A stretch of DNA of 64,000 bases from Acinetobacter johnsonii CIP 64.6 (GCF_000368045.1 NZ_KB849235.1:164310-228309), one strand, 5' to 3'. Numbered from the stretch's first letter, positions 25,681 through 34,743 are shown. Program-made: numbers and translations. Notes: generated from the letters alone by a model not told the origin.

Positions 25681-27240
25681 ATGCAAAAATCTGTTCGCCA
25701 ATCAATGGCATGGCTACACTCTTGGCTTGGACTAACAATGGGATGGTTATTATTTGCCATTTTTTTAACAGGTGCTTCGACCTATTATCGTCATGAAATA
25801 AATTTGTGGATGCAACCTCAATTTGCCACCATGCAAGTCAAACAAGACACTGCGATGAAGTCGGCATATCAATACTTACAAAAAAATGCTGCAGATGCGC
25901 AAAGTTGGTATATCGGCGTAGCTAGTCCGAGTTCACCTGTTAATAAAATCTACTGGCAAAAGGCCGATGGTGGCTACGAAAATAAGACTTTGGATGCGAA
26001 CACGGGTAAAGAAGTCACCTTATCTGCAACTCAACGCGGTGAGTTTTTCTATGGCTTTCACTATCAGCTGTATGGTGTGCCCTATTTTATCGGTAGGCTT
26101 TTAGTCACGATTGCGGCCTTCTTAATGTTAATCATCCTCATTTCAGGCATCATCACACACAAAAAGATATTCACCGAATTCTTTACCCTAAGAGCCTTCA
26201 AGGGGCAACGCTCGTATCTAGACTTTCACAATGTCACTTCTGTCATTGCTTTGCCCTTTTTTCTGACCATTACATTCACTGGTTTAGCCATTTTCTTTTA
26301 TCTCATTCTTCCCAATGGCATGAAGAAACTTTACCCAGAGCAACCGTTCCAATATTTTGATGAAATTAGAAATATTAGCATCAGCTCTGAGGCTAAACCG
26401 ACACCTGCTACGATGCGACCGATTGAGTACTTCATACAACAATCTGAGCAGCGTTGGGGTAAAACAGAAATTGGCAATATTACGGTCAAACACCCCAATA
26501 CCAATATCGCTCAGGTGAACTTGGTTGAGTCAACTGACCGAAGCATCACGCGAAACCAAGCCCAACTCAGCTTTAACGGTGAATCTGGTGCCCTGCTCGG
26601 TGACACTCGGAATAATAGTGCAATTGCCACGCTCAATAATGGAGTCTATGGTTTACATATGGCACACTTTGCGCAGCCTCTATTACGCTTTGCGTTATTT
26701 TTCTCAGGGCTTTTAGGCTGTGCCATGATTGCGTCTGGACTTTTACTCTGGAGCTTAAAACGTCAGTTACAAAATAAGAAACAAAGTTTCCACTTTGGAC
26801 ATTATATAGTTAACCGCCTAAATACGGCTGCCATCATTGGCTTGCCGATTGCCATGCTCAGTTATCTTTGTGCAAACCGTTTACTTCAGTTAGAAGCAGG
26901 TCAACCCAACTACGAAATCTACGCATTTTTCGGCACTTGGTTACTCAGTTTAGTCATTGCATTGCTCACTCCACAGCAATACCTTTGGAAAACTCAACTG
27001 AAAGTCTTCATTTTACTGGCGGTATCTTTGCCTATTTTCAATCTTTACTATTTAATCAGCCACCAATATGTACATGACTTACATGAATATTGGTTATTCT
27101 TGCGAGTTGATCTTATGATCATCATCCTTGCGATATTGGCTATTTTTTTACATCAAAAAATCCAGCCCATTCAACAAAAAGCTGTACAAAAAATTCAGAA
27201 AAAATATGCCAACACTGCGGTTCAGGAGTCCAATTCATGA
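25681..27240 (+). CDS. PepSY-associated membrane protein, probable ferric-siderophore reductase
   Basis: A 519-residue inner-membrane protein of the PepSY_TM (PiuB/FpvG) family. The N-terminus MAWLHSWLGLTMGWLLFAIFLTGASTYYRHEINLWM is diagnostic. Four family helices follow with His residues (HGFHYQLYG-like segment FHYQLYGVPY, GIITHKKIF, DFHNVTSVIALPFF, LHMAHFAQPLLRFALFFSGLLGCAMIASGLLLW) and extra helices at the C-terminus. Relatives reduce ferric siderophores in the periplasm. It sits in a three-gene operon behind a Fur box; its last codons overlap the DUF3325-like gene (ATGA). Confidence 0.88.
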   Translation: MQKSVRQSMAWLHSWLGLTMGWLLFAIFLTGASTYYRHEINLWMQPQFATMQVKQDTAMKSAYQYLQKNAADAQSWYIGVASPSSPVNKIYWQKADGGYENKTLDANTGKEVTLSATQRGEFFYGFHYQLYGVPYFIGRLLVTIAAFLMLIILISGIITHKKIFTEFFTLRAFKGQRSYLDFHNVTSVIALPFFLTITFTGLAIFFYLILPNGMKKLYPEQPFQYFDEIRNISISSEAKPTPATMRPIEYFIQQSEQRWGKTEIGNITVKHPNTNIAQVNLVESTDRSITRNQAQLSFNGESGALLGDTRNNSAIATLNNGVYGLHMAHFAQPLLRFALFFSGLLGCAMIASGLLLWSLKRQLQNKKQSFHFGHYIVNRLNTAAIIGLPIAMLSYLCANRLLQLEAGQPNYEIYAFFGTWLLSLVIALLTPQQYLWKTQLKVFILLAVSLPIFNLYYLISHQYVHDLHEYWLFLRVDLMIIILAILAIFLHQKIQPIQQKAVQKIQKKYANTAVQESNS

Positions 27241-27530
27241 TCTACCTGATTGCAGGACTTCTCATCACTTTCGGGTGCTATGTGTTATTTCTGGTGAGCG
27301 ATAAGCAGCGCCCTAAAACTCAAAAGTCACGTTGGGCTAAGTGTGCAGAACATTATCAAATCTGCCGATATTTGGCTTTTGGTGTACTGGCCGCGGCTTT
27401 AACTTTATTGATTCAATTCACGGGTCGCGGTGTGGGAAGTGTCTGTTTATTTGTATTTACTACTCCGATACTTTTTATACTGATTCTGAGCATCAACGAC
27501 TTAAAACCAAAAAAAACTAAATCTAAATAA
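27237..27530 (+). CDS. DUF3325-like small membrane protein
   Basis: A 97-residue protein with three hydrophobic stretches (LIAGLLITFGCYVLFLVS, YLAFGVLAAALTLLIQFTG, GSVCLFVFTTPILFILILSI). The internal KSRWAKCAEHYQICRYLAFG fits the DUF3325 pattern of proteins encoded after PepSY reductases. The ATG overlaps the preceding stop by 4 bases, implying translational coupling. It is probably a structural partner of the reductase. Confidence 0.78.
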   Translation: MIYLIAGLLITFGCYVLFLVSDKQRPKTQKSRWAKCAEHYQICRYLAFGVLAAALTLLIQFTGRGVGSVCLFVFTTPILFILILSINDLKPKKTKSK

Positions 27531-27553
27531 TCACTTACACTTCAACTCACATG

Positions 27554-27587
27554 CCTTTATATTTGGTTCATGAGCCAAATATAAAGG
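27554..27587. repeat. Long palindrome after the iron operon
   Basis: A 34-base near-perfect palindrome: 13-base arms around CATG with one mismatch pair. It follows the DUF3325-like gene by 23 bases. There is no T-run after it, so it may be a processing or mRNA-stability hairpin or an operator rather than a standard terminator. Confidence 0.6.
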
Positions 27588-27653
27588 TGTATGTAAATAT
27601 ATGAACCAGAGCCATTGCAACAGAATTTTAGAGCCTAATCAAAATCATTTAAG

Positions 27654-28325
27654 TTGAAGCATCGTGATTTTTTAGTTATAACACGCTCAATAATAAGCAC
27701 TTTTAAACCTCTTTTCACGGGACAAACATTGCGCTCAGCTTTAGATTGGTTACAACAAGAAATCATTACACCCTTTCAACAGCTCTGCAGTTGGTCGAAG
27801 CGTCATTTTGGCTGGACACTTTTTATTTCCCTCATTTTCAATTTGCTTGTATTTATTTGTTTCCCCAGTAGCTGGATCCCCACTCAGACTCAGAGCAAAA
27901 CCTTTGATGAAATCACCGTTGAAGTTGGTAAAGGACGAATCAGCACGTTGAAATTTAAACAACAGCATCATTTATGGATCGCAAACTGCGCATTGATGGG
28001 AGAACCTGTTCAAACACTATGTGACGAGTCATCACATCATCACCAATTTACGGCAAAGCAGGTCGAGGTTTACTATTTGGAGCGCATTTTTTGGAATCTA
28101 AAAAACACCAAAAAGGAGGTGTTTATTCAACAGATCACATTAGCTAATCCACGTCAGCAGCACTTAGAAATGACCTATGGCTCGACCGCAGCCAATTTTG
28201 AGCAATGGAAAAAGCATCAGCTAGCCCCTTTTTATGTTCTACGAACACTCATAGGTCTCAATCTATGGTGGTTGCTGACAATTGTAGGCTTAAAAATAAA
28301 AGCACGGATACAGCTCAAACAATAA
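27654..28325 (+). CDS. Hypothetical membrane protein, 223 residues
   Basis: Two hydrophobic segments: FGWTLFISLIFNLLVFICF (about 52-70) and VLRTLIGLNLWWLLTIVGL (about 195-215), with a polar domain of about 120 residues between them that probably faces the periplasm and carries Cys pairs (NCALMGEPVQTLC). No family is recognised. The open frame starts with TTG; no better ATG is available before the first helix, so the start is uncertain. It may belong to the preceding iron operon or be independent, because the palindrome at 27554 lies between. Confidence 0.6.
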   Translation: MKHRDFLVITRSIISTFKPLFTGQTLRSALDWLQQEIITPFQQLCSWSKRHFGWTLFISLIFNLLVFICFPSSWIPTQTQSKTFDEITVEVGKGRISTLKFKQQHHLWIANCALMGEPVQTLCDESSHHHQFTAKQVEVYYLERIFWNLKNTKKEVFIQQITLANPRQQHLEMTYGSTAANFEQWKKHQLAPFYVLRTLIGLNLWWLLTIVGLKIKARIQLKQ

Positions 28326-28428
28326 CTCCTATATCTCTTTTTAGAATAAGTAAATCAACAATCAAGACAACGACTTATATGAAAACGTCATAAGATATGC
28401 ACGTTTTTTGATATTTTGGCATATAACA

Positions 28429-29325
28429 ATGTTTGGTCCACTCGAATTTATTCTCGCAGGTGTTTTAGTCGGTTTTTGTGTGGGAATTACTGGTGTAGGT
28501 GGTGGTTCATTAATGACACCGATCCTCATTAGCCTTTTCAGAATTGAACCTCACATTGCCATTGGTACAGACTTGCTCTATGCCGCAATTTCAAAATTCT
28601 GTGGTTCATTTGTACATGCCAAAAAGCTAAATATTGTGTGGCCGATTGTGCTTTGGCTTGCAATTGGCAGTATTCCTGCTTCCTTTGCAACACACTGGGT
28701 ACTCGACAACTATTTGAGCCAATCTACCCACTATAAAGCCGTGCTCACCATGGTTTTAGGCTTCATGTTGACCATTACAGGTTTATCAATTGTCTTCCGT
28801 AATCAAATTGAAAAATTTTTCAACAAATCACGTAAAGATGAACTCCCAGACATGACTGAAGACTTAGAAAAAGTTCAGCTTCAAACCAGCAATAAACGTA
28901 AGTACATTGTGATGATGGGTGTGGTTCTTGGGGTCTTCGTGACACTATCATCAGTCGGTGCAGGTGCTTTCGGAATCATGGCTTTGGTGATTATGTTCCC
29001 AAACCTACCGATGATTCGTATTATTGGTTCTGACGTTGTGCATGCAGTGTTACTTACGTTCGTTGCAGGTATGGGTCACATGACTTCAGGCAACGTGGAC
29101 TTCCACCTCCTTATGTGGTTATTGGTGGGATCTATTCCAGCAATTATTATTGGAACACTGATTAGTTCACGCCTTCCTGAAAAAATCATCCGTAAAGTGT
29201 TGGGTATTACTCTGTTTGCGTTGGGTGTCAACTTCATGTTGAATCCGATCAAAGCCAAACCAGTGAAGCCAGCCGAAACCGCTCAAGTCATTCAAATTTC
29301 AACAGTTAAGAATGCCTCAGTGTAG
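28429..29325 (+). CDS. TauE/SafE-family sulfite exporter-like permease
   Basis: About 298 residues from the ATG at 28429 (a TTG-initiated extension is less likely). It has eight or so helices with the duplicated TauE signature: GFCVGITGVGGGSLMTPILI in the first half and LGVFVTLSSVGAGAFGIMALV in the second, plus GTDLLYAAISK and GSDVVHAV. Family members export sulfite, sulfoacetate or related organosulfur anions. No sulfur genes are directly adjacent, so the substrate is open. Confidence 0.88.
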   Translation: MFGPLEFILAGVLVGFCVGITGVGGGSLMTPILISLFRIEPHIAIGTDLLYAAISKFCGSFVHAKKLNIVWPIVLWLAIGSIPASFATHWVLDNYLSQSTHYKAVLTMVLGFMLTITGLSIVFRNQIEKFFNKSRKDELPDMTEDLEKVQLQTSNKRKYIVMMGVVLGVFVTLSSVGAGAFGIMALVIMFPNLPMIRIIGSDVVHAVLLTFVAGMGHMTSGNVDFHLLMWLLVGSIPAIIIGTLISSRLPEKIIRKVLGITLFALGVNFMLNPIKAKPVKPAETAQVIQISTVKNASV

Positions 29326-29464
29326 GCATTCTGATTTAAAATAAACCTAAGATTCATCACTTTTTTTTCAAAGATTCATTCGACTTTTTTATAACCTTTT
29401 ATCAGTTAAACCGTGTTATATTCAGCTTATAAAGCAACTTAATACGATCGAACCAGTGACGGCA

Positions 29465-30556
29465 ATGAATACTCTACAGTCAAACTCTATTACCCAAAAC
29501 GACATCGATGACGTGAATTTACAAAGCATTCATCCGCTAGTTACCCCAGCGGAATTAAAAACTGAATTGCCTCTCACTGAGTCTGCATATCAAACTGTAC
29601 TTCACGGTCGTGAAACAATTCGCAATATTTTAGATGGTAAAGACAAACGCATTTTTGTGGTGATTGGCCCATGTTCAATTCATGACCCAGTTGCTGCTCA
29701 CGAATACGCAGACCGTTTAAAAGTTTTAAGCGATAAAATTAAAGACTCAATCTATGTCGTAATGCGTGTTTATTTTGAAAAGCCACGTACGACTGTTGGT
29801 TGGAAAGGTCTGATCAATGACCCAGACATGAATGACTCATTCAATATTGAAAAAGGTTTACGCATTGGTCGTAAACTGTTGGTTGAGTTAAATGAAAAAG
29901 GCTTACCGTGCGCGACCGAAGCCCTCGATCCAAACTCGCCACAGTACTACCAAGACTTAATCTCTTGGTCAGCGATTGGTGCACGTACCACTGAAAGCCA
30001 AACGCACCGTGAAATGTCTTCTGGTCTTTCTTCACCCGTAGGTTTCAAAAATGGTACAGACGGTGGCTTAACTGTTGCAACCAATGCAATGCAGTCGGTG
30101 AAACATGGTCACCACTTCTTGGGTCTAAACAACCAAGGCCAAGTCTCTGTGATTCGTACTTCGGGTAACCCATACGCACACGTAGTACTTCGTGGTGGTA
30201 ATGGCAAACCAAACTACGATGCAGGCTCTGTTGCAGAAGCAGAAGCAGCTTTGGCTAAAGCGAAAGTCAGCACCAAAATCATGATTGACACTAGTCATGC
30301 AAACTCGAACAAAGACCCGTTCCTTCAACCGCTTGTTCTGAAAAATATTACCGAACAAATTATTGATGGAAATAAATCTATTATCGGCATTATGGTTGAA
30401 AGTCACCTTAAAGGTGGTCGTCAGGAAATTCCTGAAAACCTATGCGATCTTGAATACGGCAAGTCAGTAACCGATGGTTGTATTGACTGGGATACCACAG
30501 AAAAGGTATTACTAGAGATGCACGAAGCACTCAAAGACGTTTTACCGAACCGTTAA
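29465..30556 (+). CDS. 3-deoxy-7-phosphoheptulonate synthase, class I
   Basis: First enzyme of the shikimate pathway: condenses phosphoenolpyruvate and erythrose-4-phosphate to DAHP. It has about 363 residues in the AroF/AroG/AroH class. Clear blocks are VVIGPCSIHDPVAAHEYADRL (metal/PEP site Cys), MRVYFEKPRTTVGWKGLINDP, GARTTESQTHREMSSGLS, FKNGTDGG and DTSHANSNKDP. The ATG at 29465 is chosen over a GTG 9 bases upstream. Which feedback type (Phe, Tyr or Trp) it belongs to cannot be told by eye. Confidence 0.94.
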   Translation: MNTLQSNSITQNDIDDVNLQSIHPLVTPAELKTELPLTESAYQTVLHGRETIRNILDGKDKRIFVVIGPCSIHDPVAAHEYADRLKVLSDKIKDSIYVVMRVYFEKPRTTVGWKGLINDPDMNDSFNIEKGLRIGRKLLVELNEKGLPCATEALDPNSPQYYQDLISWSAIGARTTESQTHREMSSGLSSPVGFKNGTDGGLTVATNAMQSVKHGHHFLGLNNQGQVSVIRTSGNPYAHVVLRGGNGKPNYDAGSVAEAEAALAKAKVSTKIMIDTSHANSNKDPFLQPLVLKNITEQIIDGNKSIIGIMVESHLKGGRQEIPENLCDLEYGKSVTDGCIDWDTTEKVLLEMHEALKDVLPNR

Positions 30557-30562
30557 GTTTTT

Positions 30563-30589
30563 AAAACGCCATCTTCGGATGGCGTTTTT
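30563..30589 (+). terminator. Rho-independent terminator with TTCG loop
   Basis: AACGCCATC-TTCG-GATGGCGTT followed by TTTTC, directly after the DAHP synthase stop. The UUCG tetraloop makes it very stable. Confidence 0.9.
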
Positions 30590-30612
30590 CATTCTAAGAT
30601 TAAGAAATAATT

Positions 30613-31137
30613 ATGAACGCTATTGAAACACACTTAAGCCAAACACTTAACTTTCAATTTATCCACGAGCATTTGTTTACTTCTGGACAACCGACTGCTG
30701 AGCAATTACAGCAAATTAAAGAGTATGGCGTAAACACGGTCATCAATCTTGCGCTCAGTAATAGCAATAACTATTTAGCCAATGAAGATCAAATCTGTTT
30801 AGAGCTCGGTTTAAACTATATACATGTGCCGATTTCATGGGATACACCCTCTGATGATCAATGCTTATTGGTCTTAGATATGATTGATCATTTGGTACAA
30901 GAACAAACTATTTGGGTTCATTGTTCAGAAAATTATCGCGTCAGTAGTTTGATGTATTTATATCGTCAATATTATATGAATATTGATATGCCAACCGCAC
31001 ATGAGGCCATGCATCAAATTTGGGAACCAAATGACACATGGACAGGTTTGACGCATGCTGTTGCCTTACAACTTCAAGGTCGTAAAGCAACACAAGAATT
31101 AAAGCTGGCTATGATCAATCCTGATCATTTTGCGTGA
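30613..31137 (+). CDS. Protein-tyrosine-phosphatase-like protein (DUF442 type)
   Basis: A 174-residue cytosolic protein of the DSP/DUF442 phosphatase fold: FTSGQPTAEQLQQIKEYGVNTVINLAL at the N-terminus, YIHVPISWDTPSDD (general-acid loop region with Asp), and the P-loop VHCSENYRVS. The loop is Cys-x4-Arg rather than the canonical Cys-x5-Arg, a trait I associate with this subfamily, so classical phosphotyrosine hydrolysis may not apply. It converges with ispF, overlapping its end by 13 bases. Confidence 0.8.
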   Translation: MNAIETHLSQTLNFQFIHEHLFTSGQPTAEQLQQIKEYGVNTVINLALSNSNNYLANEDQICLELGLNYIHVPISWDTPSDDQCLLVLDMIDHLVQEQTIWVHCSENYRVSSLMYLYRQYYMNIDMPTAHEAMHQIWEPNDTWTGLTHAVALQLQGRKATQELKLAMINPDHFA

Positions 31138-31613
31138 GAAATCAGCACTGTCGCTGTAGATAAAATACCTTCCTGACGACCCGTAAAGCCCAGTTTTTCC
31201 GTGGTCGTTGCTTTGATGCTAATCTGCGTGATTTCAACATCGAGAACGTCTGCAATGCTTTGGCGCATCGCTAAATTATGCAGCGCCAACTTCGGACGTT
31301 CACATGCCACAGTAATGTCAGCATTATTCAACTGATAACCACGATCTAAAATAAGCTGATAGACATGTTTGAGTAATACTCGACTGTCTGCTCCTTTAAA
31401 GCGAGGATCGGTATCGGGAAAATGCTGACCAATATCGCCTAAAGCCAACGCACCCAATAATGCATCTGTTAAAGCATGCAAAACCACATCACCATCTGAA
31501 TGTGCTTTTAAGCCGTGTGTATGTGGAATTTGAATACCTGCCAGTGTGACAAATTCACCCTCTTCAAAAGCATGTACATCAAGTCCCTGTCCAATTCGAA
31601 TATGTGCAACCAT
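31125..31613 (-). CDS. ispF: 2-C-methyl-D-erythritol 2,4-cyclodiphosphate synthase
   Basis: MEP-pathway enzyme that cyclises CDP-ME 2-phosphate to MEcPP, releasing CMP; a zinc-dependent homotrimer. 162 residues, full length. Metal ligands are visible in RIGQGLDVHAF (Asp, His) and DGDVVLHALTDALLGALALGDIGQHFPD; TTTEKLGFTGRQEGI is the conserved C-terminal substrate block. The ATG at 31613 matches the family start. It overlaps the tail of the phosphatase-like gene, and no ispD lies beside it. Confidence 0.96.
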   Translation of the reverse strand: MVAHIRIGQGLDVHAFEEGEFVTLAGIQIPHTHGLKAHSDGDVVLHALTDALLGALALGDIGQHFPDTDPRFKGADSRVLLKHVYQLILDRGYQLNNADITVACERPKLALHNLAMRQSIADVLDVEITQISIKATTTEKLGFTGRQEGILSTATVLISHAK

Positions 31614-31741
31614 GCTCAGTTTCCTTTAAGAAATAAATGATTGAAATCTTGTATTCACGCTTTCTCTTTCGCTATAGTTACAAGCAGCGCAACATAGTGA
31701 AAGTATAAGCGATCATGCTGTTGAAAACCGACATAAAACTT

Positions 31742-32365
31742 ATGAAAAAATTTAGTATTTTAGTGTGTCTAAGTTGTCTTTGTACCAGCTTTAGTTATGC
31801 TCAAGTCATTGACTGTGATGATCCGACTTCATCTAGCCTTAAAAAGATCTGTACTGATCAATTCAAGGACATTCGACAAAAATTAGACACGCAATCCATG
31901 ACTGCTTTTTTAATCAGTGATGCGCCGCAGCGTTTATTAGTCGATACCCATCAGCTATGGCTAAGCCGCCTACAGCAGTGTAAATCCTTAGCATGCTATC
32001 AGCAGCAGATGGGCTTTAGAATTGATGATCTGAACTTCTATACATCGTTGAATCAAAGTTTGACCCAACACTATTTAAAGTTTGAACATGGGGCCATTGC
32101 CAAACAAGCTGTGCACCTACAAGTGCATCAACTGTCTAAAGATAAAATTAAGATTGAAGGTGTTGCATATCGTAGTCCCAATAACCGCATAGAAACTCAA
32201 ACTATTTCGTTTTTGGCCTATACCACACCAGACCAAAAGCAAAACATTACGGACAATGAAAATAACTGCCACTACCAGTTCAACTTTCAAAAAGCCATTC
32301 TTTCTGTAAAAAGTGAAAGTAAAGCATGTAGTCGTTTTGTCGGTGTGTACCGTGTTTATGACTAA
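31742..32365 (+). CDS. Hypothetical secreted protein with cysteine pairs
   Basis: About 207 residues from the ATG at 31742. Signal peptide MKKFSILVCLSCLCTSFSYA-Q, cleaved after residue 20. The mature N-terminus has DCDDPTSSSLKKIC and CKSLACYQQQMGFRIDDL, a layout like the lysozyme-inhibitor LprI-type (DUF1311) domain with paired cysteines. The second half is beta-rich without a recognised fold. Likely periplasmic. An upstream in-frame start would place nine extra residues before the signal, so 31742 is preferred. Confidence 0.7.
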   Translation: MKKFSILVCLSCLCTSFSYAQVIDCDDPTSSSLKKICTDQFKDIRQKLDTQSMTAFLISDAPQRLLVDTHQLWLSRLQQCKSLACYQQQMGFRIDDLNFYTSLNQSLTQHYLKFEHGAIAKQAVHLQVHQLSKDKIKIEGVAYRSPNNRIETQTISFLAYTTPDQKQNITDNENNCHYQFNFQKAILSVKSESKACSRFVGVYRVYD

Positions 32366-32409
32366 GCTGGCAAACAGATCAAAATAATGGACATCGAGAG
32401 GCTAAAGTC

Positions 32410-32892
32410 GTGCAAGTACTCAAGCAATGCTGCAACCTCCTAGAACAGAAAAAATTGACCATTGCCTTTATCGAAAGTGCCAGTTCAGGTTATCTATCCA
32501 GTCAATTTTCGATTTATAAACATGGCGGAGCTGACATTTTACTCGGTGGACTGGTGAGTTATGACCCCAGTATCAAATGTGAAATTTTAAAGATTGATCC
32601 TGCACTTATTCAGCAGTATACAGCAGAGTCGATTGAAGTCACTGAAGCTATGGCGCTTTACGGTCATCGACTATTTCGTTATGCCGATATTATTGTCTCG
32701 TGTACAGGGCTGCTCAAACCTGGTGGAAGTGCGACGCCTGAAAAACCTGAAGGCACCTTTTATATTGCCATTCATTATCAAAACAGTTTAAGCACTTACC
32801 ATTATTTACTACTAGGCAGTGCGCTTGAGCGACTTGATCAACTTACGAAAAACGTCGCTCAAATGGTCATTGAACGTGTTCAAAATGCTTAA
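32410..32892 (+). CDS. CinA C-terminal domain protein (NMN amidohydrolase-like)
   Basis: A standalone PncC/CinA_C domain of 160 residues beginning with GTG. Relatives deamidate nicotinamide mononucleotide to nicotinate mononucleotide. Expected features are partly kept: IAFIESASSGYLSSQFS aligns with the TAESCTGG catalytic region, but the Cys-Thr-Gly-Gly is replaced by Ala-Ser-Ser-Gly; SYDPSIKCEILKI and CTGLLKPGGSATPEKPEGTFYIAI match the second and third blocks. The altered first motif makes NMN amidase activity uncertain. Confidence 0.78.
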   Translation: MQVLKQCCNLLEQKKLTIAFIESASSGYLSSQFSIYKHGGADILLGGLVSYDPSIKCEILKIDPALIQQYTAESIEVTEAMALYGHRLFRYADIIVSCTGLLKPGGSATPEKPEGTFYIAIHYQNSLSTYHYLLLGSALERLDQLTKNVAQMVIERVQNA

Positions 32893-32970
32893 ATCTTTAC
32901 ACTAAATTTGATTTTTCTACATTTAGAGCCTTTAAACTGAACCATAATCAATAAAAATGTGAAGCGCCTC

Positions 32971-33597
32971 ATGATGATGAAAATAATCCATCCTCTACTT
33001 TTCAGCACCTTACTTTTTTCAAGCCACAGTTTTGCAACTGTAGGGGGACCACAAAATATTGAAGTTTTAGGTCTTGACCAAGCTGATCAAAAAATTTATG
33101 TGATGCGACATTATTTAGATGGTCGTGGTCGTTTGCCACAATTGTATTATTATCAACTCAACAGCAAAACACCCTCCAAGCTGATTGAAGTAAAGTCTTT
33201 ATATATCAATCCAAAAACTCAAAAAATTGACTATGATCAAGACAGCCAGAAGTTTGACCGTGACATTGCAAAAATAAAAAAACAACTCAAAGCTTTAACG
33301 CCAATTCCACCCAAGCAGGTTAAAATTCAAGTCATCAGTAAAAAGACTTCAAAAGAACCCTCTTGGTATGACCCTAAAGTCTCCATCCCGAAGTTTAGCT
33401 ATCAATATCAAGTGAAATACAACAATTTGAAAAGTCCCATACACAAGGCGGTAGACTATAAAAATGGGCTGCGCATTTCGCAAAGCTATAAAGTTCCTAA
33501 TCAACAAAAAACGTTGGTGACTGTTCAATATCTCGGGATTCCTTTTGAAACAGGTTATAACATTGAAGATCCTGTTTTATTGATGCCTAAAAAATAA
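32971..33597 (+). CDS. Hypothetical secreted protein, 208 residues
   Basis: A signal peptide of about 22 residues (MKIIHPLLFSTLLFSSHSFA preceded by two or three Met) is followed by a basic, beta-rich mature protein starting TVGGPQNIEVLGLD. No family is recognised. The chain is lysine-rich in the middle (FDRDIAKIKKQLKAL) with no cysteines in the mature part. A GTG 12 bases upstream is an alternative start. It is the last core-like gene before the prpC fragment and the mobile island. Confidence 0.65.
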   Translation: MMMKIIHPLLFSTLLFSSHSFATVGGPQNIEVLGLDQADQKIYVMRHYLDGRGRLPQLYYYQLNSKTPSKLIEVKSLYINPKTQKIDYDQDSQKFDRDIAKIKKQLKALTPIPPKQVKIQVISKKTSKEPSWYDPKVSIPKFSYQYQVKYNNLKSPIHKAVDYKNGLRISQSYKVPNQQKTLVTVQYLGIPFETGYNIEDPVLLMPKK

Positions 33598-33956
33598 AGC
33601 CTCAGAAGAGGTAATGACAGTCAGTGAAGAAACTGACTGGGATTTTATTTTAAAATTCATGATGTTATTCGATACACGGAAACGTCATCCGCAACTGTTC
33701 GAGGCAAAACTATTTTAAAAAAGTAAGTTTTCTGCGATTAATTAATCAATAAAATGGATTTGGCGAGTTTTGCGGATGACAAATGCTTTTGATTACTTTG
33801 GGCTTATCCAAAGTAATAGATGAGCTCCAAGTATATGATTTAAAAATATAAGACGCCGTCGTGCATAACTAAAAAGCTAAGGGCTTTACTTCTAAAACCC
33901 TTTACTGACTGGCACTATTCCGAAGAGGCTTTTTTATAATATATCAGAGCTTTATA
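33598..33956. other. Non-coding gap
   Basis: About 360 bases without a convincing gene on either strand. A weak hairpin (TCAGTCAGT... ACTGACTGG) follows the upstream stop. I see no repeat or RNA gene in it. Confidence 0.4.
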
Positions 33957-34242
33957 TTAAGCCGCTGAACGTTCTTCAATTGGCGCCACTTTACGCAGTT
34001 CAGGCCCTGTATAGTCCGCACTTGGGCGAATAATACGGTTGTCCGCACGTTGTTCCATCACATGCGCTGCCCAACCTGTCACACGGCTCATCACGAAGAT
34101 GGGTGTGAAGAGTTTGGTCGCAATATCCATGAAGTGATAAGCAGATGCATGGAAGAAGTCTGCGTTACAGAATAATTTCTTCTCACGCCACATCACTTCT
34201 TCACAGCGTACTGAAACTGGGTACAGGACCGTGTCACCGACA
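33957..34242 (-). pseudogene. prpC: 2-methylcitrate synthase (prpC), 3' fragment
   Basis: About the last 95 residues of PrpC: REKKLFCNADFFHASAYHFM, TKLFTPIFVMSRVTGWAAHVMEQRADNRIIRP and SADYTGPE, including the C-terminal substrate and dimer segments of the citrate synthase fold. The full enzyme has about 385 residues. Sequence upstream of about 34242 is unrelated and phage-like. Neither prpB nor acnD is next to it, so this is a stranded fragment, not an active gene. Confidence 0.85.
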
Positions 34243-34739
34243 TCTTTGGCTATACATCGGTAGCAAATAGTTCTAATGATAGTGGGACATCTTCTGATGT
34301 TGTTGACGACGGATATAATATTTACCCGAATTACACTTGGTTCTACTACAGCAATATGGGTTCTGAATACATTCAACTCAGTGATCTAAGTACACTAGCT
34401 AGTCCAGTACTTAATACCCCTCACTTCCATAGAACAAAATTTGCTGGAGTACACGATACTGAGCTGTGGGTAATCCTTGAAGTGGCCCTACAAACCGTAG
34501 AGCTACCAACAAGTGACTACTCACCTGTTGATGTTCAAGTGCTGAGAGCATCTACAGATGAAGACGGTGATGTTGTAGTCGAGATACCTTTTGCTATGCG
34601 AAATATTGAAACACCCAATAATGAAACATTGGTCTACACTATCGCTTATTACTCATCTGAAGTTACAAAGACTATTGAGGAAGATAACTTTCCTGAAAAT
34701 AGTATGGACGGTCAAAGAAAGATATTTGTTCGCCCATAA
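34243..34739 (+). pseudogene. Phage-like protein, C-terminal fragment
   Basis: An open frame runs from the prpC junction to 34739 with an internal ATG at 34356. The sequence GYTSVANSSNDSG, DDGYNIYPNYTWFYYSNMGSEYIQLSDL and an acidic beta-rich remainder ending QRKIFVRP look like a virion or receptor-binding type protein, but no family is recognised. The N-terminus is missing because the frame enters prpC antisense, so it is a fragment. A terminator follows directly. Confidence 0.5.
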
Positions 34740-34743
34740 TAGG

